A DNA stretch of 64,000 nucleotides. Origin: Hordeum vulgare subsp. vulgare. Lineage: Eukaryota > Streptophyta > Magnoliopsida > Poales > Poaceae. Where the stretch lies: assembly GCF_904849725.1 (NCBI RefSeq), contig NC_058521.1, positions 431,724,676-431,788,675 of the forward strand, given 5' to 3'. This document shows, piece by piece, positions 46,544 to 57,439 of this stretch (the first letter of the stretch is position 1; every line of letters begins with the position of its first letter). The notes beneath the pieces are model-generated. The model saw only the letters and a list, made by a program, of their open reading frames with translations, was not told where the DNA came from and ran no database searches. The translations under genes and the position numbers were made by a program.

Positions 46544-48159
46544 TGATACGTCTCAAACGTATCTATATTTTTTGATGGTTTCATGCTGTTATCTTGTCAT
46601 CTTTGGATGTTTTATGTATCTTTTATATCTTTTTTGGGACTAACTTATTAATTCAGTGCCAAGTGCCAGTTCTTGTTTTTTTTGTGTTTTTGGCTCTTTT
46701 CAGATCTGATTTTGGAACGGAGTCCAAATGGAATAAAATCCCCGAAATGATTTTTTCCCGAACGAAAGAAGATCAGGGGGCCTGTGGGCCAAGCCAAGAG
46801 GGCTACAGGGAGCCCACAAGCCCCCACTCCGCCACCAGGGGGCGCCGGTGGGCAGGCTTGTGGCCTCCCTGGCGCCCCCCTGACCTAGATCTTTGGCCTA
46901 TATATTCCCTAAAATACAACGAAAAATTAGGGGAGCCTCGAAAATACTTTTCCGCTGCTGCAAGCTTCCGTTTCCGCGAGATCTCATGTGGAGACCCTTC
47001 CCGGCGCCCTGCCAGAGGGGACTTTGGAGTTGGAGGGCTTCTTCATCATCATCATCGCCCCTCCAATGACTCGTGAGTAGTTCACTTCAGACCTACGGTT
47101 CTGTAGTTAGTAGCTAGATGGCTTCTTCTCTCTCTTGGATCTTCAATACAAAGTTCTCCATGATCTTCATGGAGATCTATCCGATGTAATCTTCTTTGCC
47201 AGTGTGTTTGTCGAGATCCGCTGAATTGTGGATTTGTGATTAGATTATCTATGATATATATTTGAGTCTTTGCTGATTTCTTATATGCATGATTTGATAT
47301 CCTTGTAAGTCTCTCCGAGTCTTTGGTTTTATTTGGCCAACTAGATCTATGATTCTTGCAGTGGGAGAAGTGCTTGGTTTTGGGTTCTTACCATGTGGTG
47401 ACCTTTCCCAGTGACAGTAGGGGTAGCGAGGCACACATTGAGTGGTTGCCATCAAGGGTAACAAGGTGGGCTCTGTCGTTGATATGAGATTGTCCATCTA
47501 CATCATGTCATCTTGCTTAAGGCGTTACTCTGTTCTTTTGGACTTAATACACTAGATGCATGCTGGATAGCGGTCGACGTGTGGAGTAATAGTAGTAGAT
47601 GCAGAAAGTATCGGTCTACTTGTTTTGGACGTGATGCCTATATATATAATCATTGCCATAGATGACGTCATGACTTTGCGTTGTTCTATCAATTGCTCGA
47701 CAGTAATTTGTTCACCCACCGTCTACTTGCTTTCATGCGAGAAGCCACTAGTAAACACTACGGCCTCCGGGTCTATTCACATCTATCGTTTACACCTCCG
47801 CTTTTACTTTGCTTTGTTACTTTGTTACTTTTAGTTCTCACTTGGCGAACAATCTATGAGGGATTGACAACCCCTTCATAGCGTTGGGAGCAGGTTCTTT
47901 GTGTTTGTGCAGGCTCTTGTGATACTCCTTCACTGAATCGATACCTTGGTTCTCAAATTGAGGAAATACTTACCATCGCTGTGCTACATCACCCTTTCCG
48001 CTTCGAGGGAACACCAATGCAAGGCTCCAAGGCCACGGGGGAAATCCTTTGCATATTTGCCTAGGAAATCCCTTAAGGCGTAGCCGTAGCAGAAGGATTC
48101 CTGGTGCCGTCGACACACCTATTTCTGGCGCCATTGGAAGGTATTTTGTTGCAGTAGCA
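46544..48159 (+). repeat. 5' LTR of the plus-strand Gypsy
   Basis: TGATACGTCTCAAACG to TTTGTTGCAGTAGCA, 1616 bp. Shares the family's conserved R/U5-like sections (GGAGATCTATCCGATGTAAT; GGTTCTCAAATTGAGG). Confidence 0.9.
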
Positions 48160-48169
48160 GAAGTATTTT

Positions 48170-48187
48170 TGGCGCCATTGCCGGGGA
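48170..48187 (+). promoter_or_regulatory. primer binding site of the plus-strand Gypsy
   Basis: TGGCGCCATTGCCGGGGA, ten bases after the 5' LTR. Confidence 0.6.
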
Positions 48188-48414
48188 GGAGAGATCAAGA
48201 TCTGTCCAAGTAGGTCTCACAAACTCATCTCCTGCATTTACTCTTCTGCCAGTTGCCTCTCGTTTTCCTCTCCCCCACTTCACATTTGCCGTTTTCATTT
48301 GTCTTTATCCTTTGCCTTTTTCATTTGCCTTTTCGTTCGCCCTTTTCTCTTGCTTGCTTGTGTGCCATGTGCCTTCAATATGCTTGCATCTTCGCTTGCT
48401 GAAAATCTAGTGAT

Positions 48415-49125
48415 ATGGATCCTCACCCACTAGCTAATCTCTTTAAGAGACCCACTTATGTGGAACGAATTGCTAGTGAGTTGAGGGCACTTGACTATCT
48501 TTATGGAGTTTTGCTTCAGATACGTGAATCTGAAAATCGTGATGAAGAAATTCATGAAGTGATTCACGAGGGCTCCTTGGATGAAAAGCATGATTCTAAT
48601 GGTTTCACTATAAATCCTATTAGTGACAATCATGCTAAAAATATGCAAAACCCCAAGCTTGGGGATGCTAGTTTTGCTATGTCCCCTACTTGTTGCAATA
48701 ATCATGATTGGGGTGATGATCTTTCTTATGATCTTGAAAATTTGTTTAAGCCTCATGATGAATATGATATTTGCAACAATATTGAAAGTGGGATTGGAGA
48801 AGTCATGACTTTATTTGATGATAATCCCACTATTTTTGAAGAGCGTCAACTTTGCATGCATGTGGATCATGAAAAGAATATCCTATGGGATAGCTATATT
48901 GTTGAATTTGAATATGACCCCACATGTAATTGCTATGAGAGAGGAAAATATTTTGGTAGAAACTTTCATGTTAGCAAATTACCTCTCGTTATGTTGAGAT
49001 TGCTATTGTCTCTTTCTTCTTCCTTGCATATGGCATCTATTGGTTGTCTTGACAATTTGTTTTCCTATAAAATGCCTATGCATAGGAAGTATGTTAGACT
49101 TAGATGTGATTTTCACATGCTTTAG
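48415..49125 (+). CDS. hypothetical protein of the non-autonomous Gypsy (236 aa)
   Basis: An intact frame from MDPHPLANLFKRPTYVER to a stop at 49123. Not recognised as gag, protease, RT or integrase. The N-terminus is helical (ELRALDYLYGVLLQIRE) and the middle is acidic and asparagine-rich. The C-terminal part has CYERGKYFGRNFHVSKLP followed by a hydrophobic leucine- and serine-rich stretch (about residues 190-210) and a basic end. I recall similar proteins from other Triticeae Gypsy elements of this type. It sits in the place where the minus-strand relative at 34994-43327 has its gag-like ORF. The function is unknown. Confidence 0.5.
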   Translation: MDPHPLANLFKRPTYVERIASELRALDYLYGVLLQIRESENRDEEIHEVIHEGSLDEKHDSNGFTINPISDNHAKNMQNPKLGDASFAMSPTCCNNHDWGDDLSYDLENLFKPHDEYDICNNIESGIGEVMTLFDDNPTIFEERQLCMHVDHEKNILWDSYIVEFEYDPTCNCYERGKYFGRNFHVSKLPLVMLRLLLSLSSSLHMASIGCLDNLFSYKMPMHRKYVRLRCDFHML

Positions 49126-51828
49126 GATGCTCTCGTTGTGCTTCAATTCTTGTCTTTTGTGAGAGCATCATTGAATGCCTAGCCAAGGGCGTTAAACAAT
49201 AGCGCTTGTTGGGAGGCAACCTTCTTTTTGTTTTGTGTTTTCCACACTTTCATAATTCTTTTAGGATTGTGTTTTTTGTGTTTCTTTTTACATTTTTGCC
49301 AAGCAAAACCGTTATGATTAGTCTTGGGGATGATCGTTTGGTCATGCTGGAAGACAGAAACTTTCTGCTCACGAAAATCATTTTCATTTTTTTTCTGTAA
49401 GAGATTTTGAGTTGATTCTTTTTTGCTTCTTATTTCTATGCAAATACTTCAGACTGTCGTAATTTTTCAGCATTTTTTAAGTACCAGAGGTATACGAAAT
49501 ATACATATTGCTACAGACTGGTCTGCTGTTAACAGATTCTGTTTTTGTTGTGTTGGTTGCTTATTTTGATGAAACTATGGATAGTATCGGGGGGGTATTA
49601 GCCATGGAAGATTGAAAATACAGTAACCCAACATCAGCACAAGTAGAATTTAAGTTTGCTACAGTACCTAAGGAAGTGGTGGTTTGCTTTCTCATACTAA
49701 TGTTATCATGAGTTTCTGTTTAAGTTTCGTGTTGTGAAGTTTTCAAGTTTTGGGTGAAGTTCTTATGGACAAAGAGATAAAGAGTGGCAAGAGCTCAAGA
49801 TCGGGGATGCCCAAGGCACCCCAAGAGATTCAAGGATGCCGTAAAAGCCTAAGCTTGGGGATGCCCCGGGAAGGCATCCCCTCTCTCGTCTTCAATCCAT
49901 CGGTAACGTTACTTGGGGCTATATTTTTATTCACCACATGTTATTTGTTTTTTGCTTGGAGCGTCTTGTATCATAGGAGTGTTTTATTTTTTTTGTGTCA
50001 CATTCATCCTTGCTGCACACCTAGAGAGAGAGACATGCATTCACCTTGATTTTGTCGAGCTTCACTTATATCTTTTGGTAGACAATTCAGCTCAAATGTG
50101 CTTCACTTATATCTTTTGAGCTAGATACTTTTGCTCTGTGTGCTTCACTTATATCTTTTAGAGCGCAGCGATGCGTGGCTTGGTAGTTGATCTATGCTTT
50201 GAAAGTAGTCTCAAAAGGGGTAGTTATCCAAAGGGATACGAAAACTTCCACCTTCATGTGCATTGAATAGTTAGAGAAGTTTGATTCATCTCAATTAGTT
50301 TTGAGTTGTGGTTATGGTAATATTGAAGTCATGCTAGTAAGGTGTTGTGGATCTAGAAATACTTGTGTTGAACTTAGTGATTCCCGTAGCATGCACGTAT
50401 GGTGAACCGCTATGTGATGAAATCCGAGCATGATTTGTCTATTGATTGTCATCCTTTGCGTGGCGGTCGGGATCGCGCGATGGTTTATACCTACCAACCC
50501 TTCCCCTAGGAGTATGCGTTCAATGCTTTGTTTCAATTACTAATAAAACTTTTGCAACAAGTATATGAGTTCTTCATGACTAATGTTGAGTCCATGGTTT
50601 AGATGCACTTTCACCTTCCACCATCACTATCTTCTTAGTGCCATGCAACTTTCTCCGGTGCACAAAACCCACCATTAGCCTCCCTCAAAACAGCCACCAT
50701 ACCTACCTACTATGGCCTTTTCATAGTCATTCCGAGATATATTGCCATGCAACTACCACCATGACATGTGCCACCACGTCTACATTGCCATTGCATGATC
50801 GTAAGATAGCTAGCATGATGTTTCCATTAATGTCTATGCCATGCTAGATCATTGTCACGGTACACTACCGAAGGCATTCCATATAGAGTCATTGTTGCTC
50901 TAAGTTTTGAGTTGAAAGTGTGATGATCATCATTAGTGGAGCATTGTCCCATATGAGGAAATAAAAGAGGCCAAAGAAGCCCACCAAAAAAAGAAGAGGC
51001 CAAAGAGCCCACCAAAAAAATAAAAAATAAATGAGAGAAAAAGGGAGAAGGGACAATGTTACCACTTTTCCACACTTGTGCATATTAAGCACCATGATCT
51101 TTATGATTGAGAGTCTCTCGTTTTGTCGCCACCATATAGCTAGTGGGAAATTTTCATTATATAACTTGGCTTGTATATTCCAATGATAGGCTTCCTCAAA
51201 ATTGCCTTAGGTCTTCGTGAGCAAGCAAGTTGGATGCACACCCACTACTTTTCTTTATGAGCTTTCACATACTCGTAGCTCTAGTGCATCATTTGTATGG
51301 CAATCCCTACTCATTCACATTGATATCTATTGATGAGCATCTCCACAGCTCATTTATATGCCTAGTTAATGTGACTATCTTCTCCCTTTTTGTCTTGCAA
51401 CGTCCACCACACTCTACACCACTTATATTGCTAAAACCATGGCTCACACTCATGTATTGCGTGAGAGTTGAAAAGGTTTGAGAAAGTAAAGGTGTGAAAC
51501 AATTACTTGGCCAATACCGGGGTTGTGCATCATCTAAATTCATTGTGCAATGATGATAGAGCATAGCCAGACTATATGCTTTTGTAGGGATAACTTTCTT
51601 TTGGCCTTGTTATTTTGAAAGTTCATGATTATCTTGCTAGTTTGCTTGAATTATTATTGTTTCCACGTCAATAGCAAACTATTGTTTTGAATCTAACGGA
51701 TCTGAACATTCACGTCACATAAGAGGAGTTACAAAGGACATCTATGCTAGGTAGCATGAAAGCATCAAAGATTCATTCTTTATCACTTCCCTACTCGAGG
51801 ACGAGCAGGAGTTAAGCTTGGGGATGCT
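49126..51828 (+). other. non-coding 3' part of the internal domain with polypurine tract
   Basis: Counterpart of 36535-39219 in the minus-strand Gypsy. No gene seen. Short repeats around TTCACTTATATCTTTT occur three times at about 50064-50158. The polypurine tract is at 51814-51828. Confidence 0.6.
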
Positions 51829-53444
51829 TGATACGTCTCAAACGTATCTATAATTTTTGATGGTTTCATGCTGTTATCTTGTCATCTTTGGATGTTTTAT
51901 GTATCTTTTATATCGTTTTTGGGACTAACTTATTAATTCAGTGCCAAGTGCCAGTTCCTGTTTTTTGTGTGCTTTTGGCTCTTTTCAGATCTGATTTTGG
52001 AATGGAGTCCAAACGGAATAAAATCCACGAAATGATTTTTTCCCAAACGAAAGAAGATCAGGGGGCCTATGGGCCAAGCCAAGAGGGCTACAGGGAGCCC
52101 ACAAGCCCCCACTCCGCCACTAGGGGCGACGATGGGCAGGCTTGTGGCCTCCCTGGCGCTCCCCTGGCCTAGATCTTTGGCCTATATATTCCCTAAAATA
52201 CAGCAAAAAAATCAGGGGAGCCTCGAAAATACTTTTCCGCCGCCGCAAGCTTCCGTTTCCGCGAGATCTCATCTGGAGACCCTTCCCGGCGCCCTGCCGG
52301 AGGGGACTTTGGAGTTGGAGGGCTTCTTCATCATCATCATCGCCCCTCCAATGACTCGTGAGTAGTTCACTTCAGACCTACGGGTCCGTAGTTAGTAGCT
52401 AGATGGCTTCTTCTCTCTCTTGGATCTTCGATACAAAGTTCTCCATGATCTTCATGGAGATCTATCCGATGTAATCTTCTTTGGCGGTGTGTTTGTCAAG
52501 ATCCGATGAATTGTGGATTTGTGATTAGATTATCTATGATATATATTTGAGTCTTTGCTGATTTCTTATATGCATGATTTGATATCCTTGTAAGTCTCTC
52601 CGAGTCTTTGGTTTTATTTGGCCAACTAGATCTATGATTCTTTCAATGGGAGAAGTGCTTGGTTTTGGGTTCTTCCCTTGTGGTGACCTTTCCCAGTGAT
52701 AGTAGGGGCAGCAAGGCACACATTGAGTGGTTGCCATCAAGGTTAACAAGGGGGCTCTGTCGTTGATATGAGATTGTCCATCTACATCATGTCATCTTGC
52801 TTAAGGCGTTACTCTGTTCTTTTGGACTTAATACACTAGATGCATGCTGGATAGCGGTCGACGTGTGGAGTAATAGTAGTAGATGCAGAAAGTATCGGTC
52901 TACTTGTTTTGGACGTGATGCCTATAGATATAACCATTGCCATAGATGACATCACGACTTTGCGCGGTTCTATCAATTGCTCGACAGTAATTTGTTCACC
53001 CACCGTCTACTTGCTTTCATGAGAGAAGCCACTAGTAAATACTACACCCCCCGGGTCTATTCACATCTATCGTTTACACCTCCGGCTTTAATTTACTTTT
53101 TTACTTTGTTACTTTCAGTTCTCACTTGGCGAACAATCTATAAGGGATTGACAACCCCTTCATAGCGTTGGGAGCAGGTTCTTTGTGTTTATGCAGGCTC
53201 TTGTGATACTCCTTCACTGGATCGATACCTTGGTTCTCAAACTGAGGGAAATACTTACCATCGCTGCGCTACATCATCCTTTCCGCTTCGAGGGAACACC
53301 AACGCAAGGCTCCAAGGCCACGGGGGAAATCCTTTGCATATTTGCCTAGGAAGTCCCTTAAGGCATAGCCGTAGCAGAAGGATTCCTGGTGCCGTTGACA
53401 CACCTATTTCTGGCGCCATTGGAAGGTCTTTTGTTGCAGTAGCA
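51829..53444 (+). repeat. 3' LTR of the plus-strand Gypsy
   Basis: TGATACGTCTCAAACG to TTTGTTGCAGTAGCA, 1616 bp, directly after the polypurine tract and directly before GATCT. Confidence 0.9.
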
Positions 53445-53670
53445 GATCTCATCTTTGCAAATAACTCTGAAGGGATTGCCAACCCCTTTATAGCGTTAGG
53501 TGCAAGTGTTTGATTGTTTGTGTAGGTACTACTATTGGAGTGTCGCTTGTTCCTCCTACTAGATTGATACCTTGGTTCTCAACAAACTGACGGAAATACT
53601 TATATACTTTGCTCCATCACCCTTTCCTCTTCAAGGGAAAACTAACGCAAGCTCAAGAGGTAGCAGGGCG

Positions 53671-56600
53671 GTGTTTTCTCCAAGCCCCCGATCTATTAGC
53701 CGACCGCACTTGATACTTACCAAACAACTCTACCCTTCTGCGCCGATGAACAAAACACATATAAATGTAAAGATGTTGTAAAAAGGTATATGAATAATAT
53801 TTATTATAATTCATGGCGCCAAGGCAACTGTTACAGGGAACTGTTGTTCGGATCGTCATATTTCAATGCGACCTTTTCTCCATGGCATATCATGGGTGAC
53901 TTGACGTCAGCCGTGCTTCCAGCTGTGCGGTTTCTCCTATGCTTCCTAGAAAGGAGGGATAGTATCCTTTAAAGGTTGTGTTACTGTCGGCAGGCGGACC
54001 TTGAATAGGGGGTCTTCATAAGTTGCCGTGCTATAGCTGAGCTTGACACTTGAGAGATCCTTAACGACATATCGTTCTTGTTTGTGAAGACATGTGGTCC
54101 ATAGTTCGGTCGGACCGAGCATATTGTCCTTGGTTGTGGATCCCCACAGCTTCCCTTGGTATTCTGAGAATGAAATTTTGTCTACGAGGGACATACCTTA
54201 CGAGCGACTTGGATGTGCATGGGGAGGGTATCCTTATTTGTTTTGGGCCTCCGACGGATCCAATTGAGCTCGGACTCGCTTGCCCGCTCGACGTTCCTCG
54301 ATGGCGAGCTTCGGGGCTATGGGCTCTACGGTGTAGACCTCTCGAAGGGCTCGCTTCCTTTCCTTCTTTGGTATGTGGGTGACATATATCATGTTCACGG
54401 ATTTCACTTCTGGGGGAACTATTTCTGGCCCTAGTGTTCTGGTCGTGGGGCTCTTCATCGTCCTTGCTTCGCTGGCCCTTACCTTGTTCCTCAGCTGCTA
54501 GTCTGTCGGCTTGCTTGAACACCCAATAGTTACGGTTGGTGTGGGTGGCGGGCTTATCTTGGTGCCTTGGATCTGGCAGGGCCTCTCCATAATCTTATCT
54601 AATTGAGTCGGTCCATCCCTATTCCCTTTGAAGGGTTTCTTCCATTGTATGGATTTTGAATTGTGGAAACCGACATTTACGATCGTGTCATCGGTGTCAC
54701 CATTACGGTGTCGGCGTTTTCTCTTGTTTTGCCTTGGCTTGCCATTATCGTCCCGAACTTTAGAGGTACCGGGGTCGTCCGCATTGTGGCTGCGTCGATC
54801 TAGCTAATTATCCTCGCCCGCAGAAAAGCGGGTCATGAGGGAAGTGAGGGCATACATTGTTCTCAGCCTATCCTGGCCGAGCTGGCGAACCAACCATTCG
54901 TCACAGATGTTGTGCCTAAAGGAGGCTATTGCTTCGGCATCCGGGCAGTCCACTATCTCGTTCTTCTTGGTTAGGAACCTATTCCAGAATGCTCTGGCCG
55001 ACTCGCTCGCCTTTTGGATGACATTGCTGAGGTCGGAGCAGTCCGTGGGTGAGACGTAGGTTCCCTGAATATTAGACAGCAAGGCTTCCTCGAGCTCTTC
55101 CCAAATTCCGATAGAATATTTGGGTAAGCTGTTTAGCTAGTGCCATGTTGGCCCTTTTAGCTTAAGGGGCAGATATTTGGTGGCATGGAGGTCGTCTCCC
55201 CTGGCCATATGAATGTGGAGAAGGAAATCTTCTATCCACATGATGGGGTTCGTAGTCCCGTCATATTGCATGATCTCATTTGTGAAGTAGAGTGGGTGAG
55301 CGGCGCCTCTGACCTGGGCTATACTGTGTTCGAGATCGGCTATTGGTTGTGACCGGTTTGATTCCTGATCTCTTTTTCTCTATGTACGCTAATGTTGGTC
55401 TCCAACCCATCGAGTGGGAGAGCGCCTTTTGGATCCATAGGTGGATCTGTTGCGACCTGTTCTGTTGTCTAAGTCATGACGTAGGTTATGTTTGCCACTG
55501 GGTTGCACGTGTTCCTTTCCTTTCATGCGGGGAGGCTCGGGCCTATACTCGGCTTCTCCGGCCGCTCCGTCGAGCCCTCGAGGTGGACGATCAGGATCAT
55601 TGTATTATGTGCGCCTGGGGGACACGGGCTCTGGGGCCTCGTCATCAAATTGAGGCAACATGTGCCGGCGTGGGCAACTTTTGTTTTGAGCCGGCCACTC
55701 GGTGCGATATCCTTCTTCGGCTGCCAATAATTTTGTCCATCTATTGTTGATGGTTTCTTCTTCTTCTTGAAGCCGCTGTTGCTTCGCCTGGAGGCTGCGG
55801 GCGGTAGTTAAAAGCCGCTACCTGAATCATTGCTGAGCTTTAGGGTCCTCGGGAACTATGAATTCTTCGGCTTCCAAGTTGTCCTACACGGTGTTAGGGG
55901 GGAGGTAGTTGTCATCATCTAAATTGTCGGGGTTGTCGGGATCAGACTGGCCTTCGTGCTTGTTCGGATCCTCCGGTGGTTTCTCAGGAGCTCTGAGGTT
56001 ACCGGTGTCTTGTTGGGTTTTGTTCTCCCTCGTGCCATGTATGTTTCCCCTTCCCTTGTTTTCCTTGGATTGTTTGCGTTTCTTTCGACCCTTTGTTGGC
56101 TTGTCCCCGGACTTATCATAGTTTTGTGGCATGGGGGTGTGTTCACCATTGCCGTTAGGTATGTCCACCATATAGACGTCATAGGTGGAGGTGATAGTCC
56201 ATCGCCCGATGTTTACAGGGGCGGTGTCATTGGCCGCGTAATCCTTGCCTTCGACCTACTCGGAGGCGTAATCCAGCATGTGGGTTAAGTCTTCGACGGT
56301 GGCTACCAAGTGGGTGGTGGGTGGACCGTAAAAGTCCTCGTAATTCGCCCCCGGACCTGTCCAAGTATAGCTCAAGTCTGGTCCATCCGATATTTTCAAT
56401 GATTGGATCTGACCGAGCACCTCGATTAACATCGAGAGGGTGTCTAGATCGATCTCTTGATTAGTTTTCGGAGCTGACCTCCGTAGCTTCCGCGAGGGAT
56501 GCGAGTTCAGCAATGTCTGTCTGCAGTCGTCCGGGCATGGAGGTCTGGTCCGGGTTCGAAGCCAACTCTCTGAAGAGGGAACCGAGGTCATGGCGAGACA

Positions 56601-56913
56601 AGAGATCCGAAGTCAAGGCTTCAAGATTTTGGAGCTCATCGGGCGAAACCGTGGCCTTAGGAGCCGAAGTCAATGAAAGCTCCAATGTCGGTGTCAAAAC
56701 CGGTGGATCTCGGGTAGGGGGAAGATCCACCCGGGAGTCGATGGAGAACTCAAGGTTCCTGAACCTTATCTCCTTGTCGGGGACAAGGCATCCGATCTGG
56801 CAAAGGTGGTCGGTCGGGTCCGCGCGCAGCGTGAAGCTGCCGAGCGGAAGAACCTGCCCAGGGATGAAGATGCCCCCGTTGCTGATACGGTCTCTTACGA
56901 TTAAGCAGGCCAT
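53671..56913 (-). pseudogene. gag: gag (and start of pol) of the Fatima-like Gypsy, broken
   Basis: Read from 56913 leftwards. The N-terminal block is at 56913-56461 (MACLIVRDRISNGGIFIPGQ, DLLSRHDLGSLFRELASN). A gag core at 55082-54804 has ESARAFWNRFLTKKNEIVD, DAEAIASFRHNICDEW and ALTSLMTRFSAGED. A later block at 54458-54370 has VNMIYVTHIPKKERKRALRE, which in relatives lies at the gag-protease junction. After that the expected protease and RT are not recognisable and the sequence reaches the solo-LTR target at 53670. Several frames and stops show it is dead. The LTR is immediately upstream. Confidence 0.65.
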
Positions 56914-56966
56914 CCATCCTCCCGGTGATTTAACTGTGGAACTCTCAATGAAAGCACCATTATCAG

Positions 56967-57430
56967 TGTCAAAACCGACGGATCTCGGGTAGATGGTCCC
57001 GAAGTGTGGACCTTGGACCGATGGGTTGCATGAGACGAATGGGACCGTGTCTTACCCAGGTTCGGGCCCTCTTGAGGAGGAAAAACCCTACCTCCTGCTT
57101 GATTATATTGATGGAGTATGAGGATTACAAAGTTGATCTACCTCGAGATCGTATGAGCTAAACCCTAGATGAATCAACTTGCCTATGCAGATGGAACCCT
57201 ATGGTTTATATATACACCAGGGGACCCTAGGGTTACATACAACGGACCTCCAGCCAGGGATAGATGCGCTGATCTATCCTACTAAACTTGGACGGCACAC
57301 GAGTCTTCGAGGTTTTCCTTCCTGAATACGAAGTTGTCATGCAGTCTGGTCTTCAATAATATGACCCATATGGCTGACCTCTAAAAGATGGGTCGACCGT
57401 CCGAGAACCCCTTAATCCAGGACTCCCTCA
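56967..57430 (-). repeat. 5' LTR (464 bp) of the Fatima-like Gypsy
   Basis: On the minus strand it runs from TGAGGGAGTCCTGGATTAAG to CGTCGGTTTTGACA. It contains a TATATATAAACC box (plus strand about 57203-57214). It is followed inside the element by TGGTGCTTTCATTGAGAG, as in Fatima elements. Confidence 0.75.
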
Positions 57431-57439
57431 ACGGGTTCA

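Larger units (their letters stand above)
46544..53444 (+). mobile_element. complete non-autonomous Gypsy (6901 bp), target duplication GATCT
   Basis: LTRs of equal length (1616 bp; 46544-48159 and 51829-53444), primer site at 48170-48187, polypurine tract AAGCTTGGGGATGCT at 51814-51828, and perfect GATCT repeats at 46539-46543 and 53445-53449. The internal domain (3.7 kb) contains a single 236-residue frame and no pol domain. The LTRs look very similar over most of their length, so it is probably the youngest insertion in the right half. Confidence 0.9.
45176..53665 (+). mobile_element. solo LTR (1584 bp net) of a Sabrina-like Gypsy, split by a nested Gypsy, target duplication GGGCG
   Basis: Parts 45176-46543 and 53450-53665 form one LTR from TGATACGTCTCCAACGTATC to CTCAAGAGGTAGCA. 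GGGCG precedes (45171-45175) and follows (53666-53670) it exactly. No internal domain of its own is present. A second element was later inserted into it at GATCT. Confidence 0.85.
34405..57430 (-). mobile_element. decayed Fatima-like Gypsy, minus strand, host of two nested groups
   Basis: Pieces at 34405-34993, 43328-45175 and 53666-57430 become continuous when the nested elements and one copy of each target duplication are removed. The minus strand holds a 464-bp 5' LTR (57430-56967) and gag (56913 leftwards). The plus strand of the left part holds an antisense additional ORF. Only about 1 kb lies between gag and that ORF, so most of pol seems absent. The far end and 3' LTR were replaced by the Angela composite. 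The LTR start (TGAGGGAGTCCTGGATTAAG on the minus strand) is the reason for the name Fatima. Confidence 0.65.
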
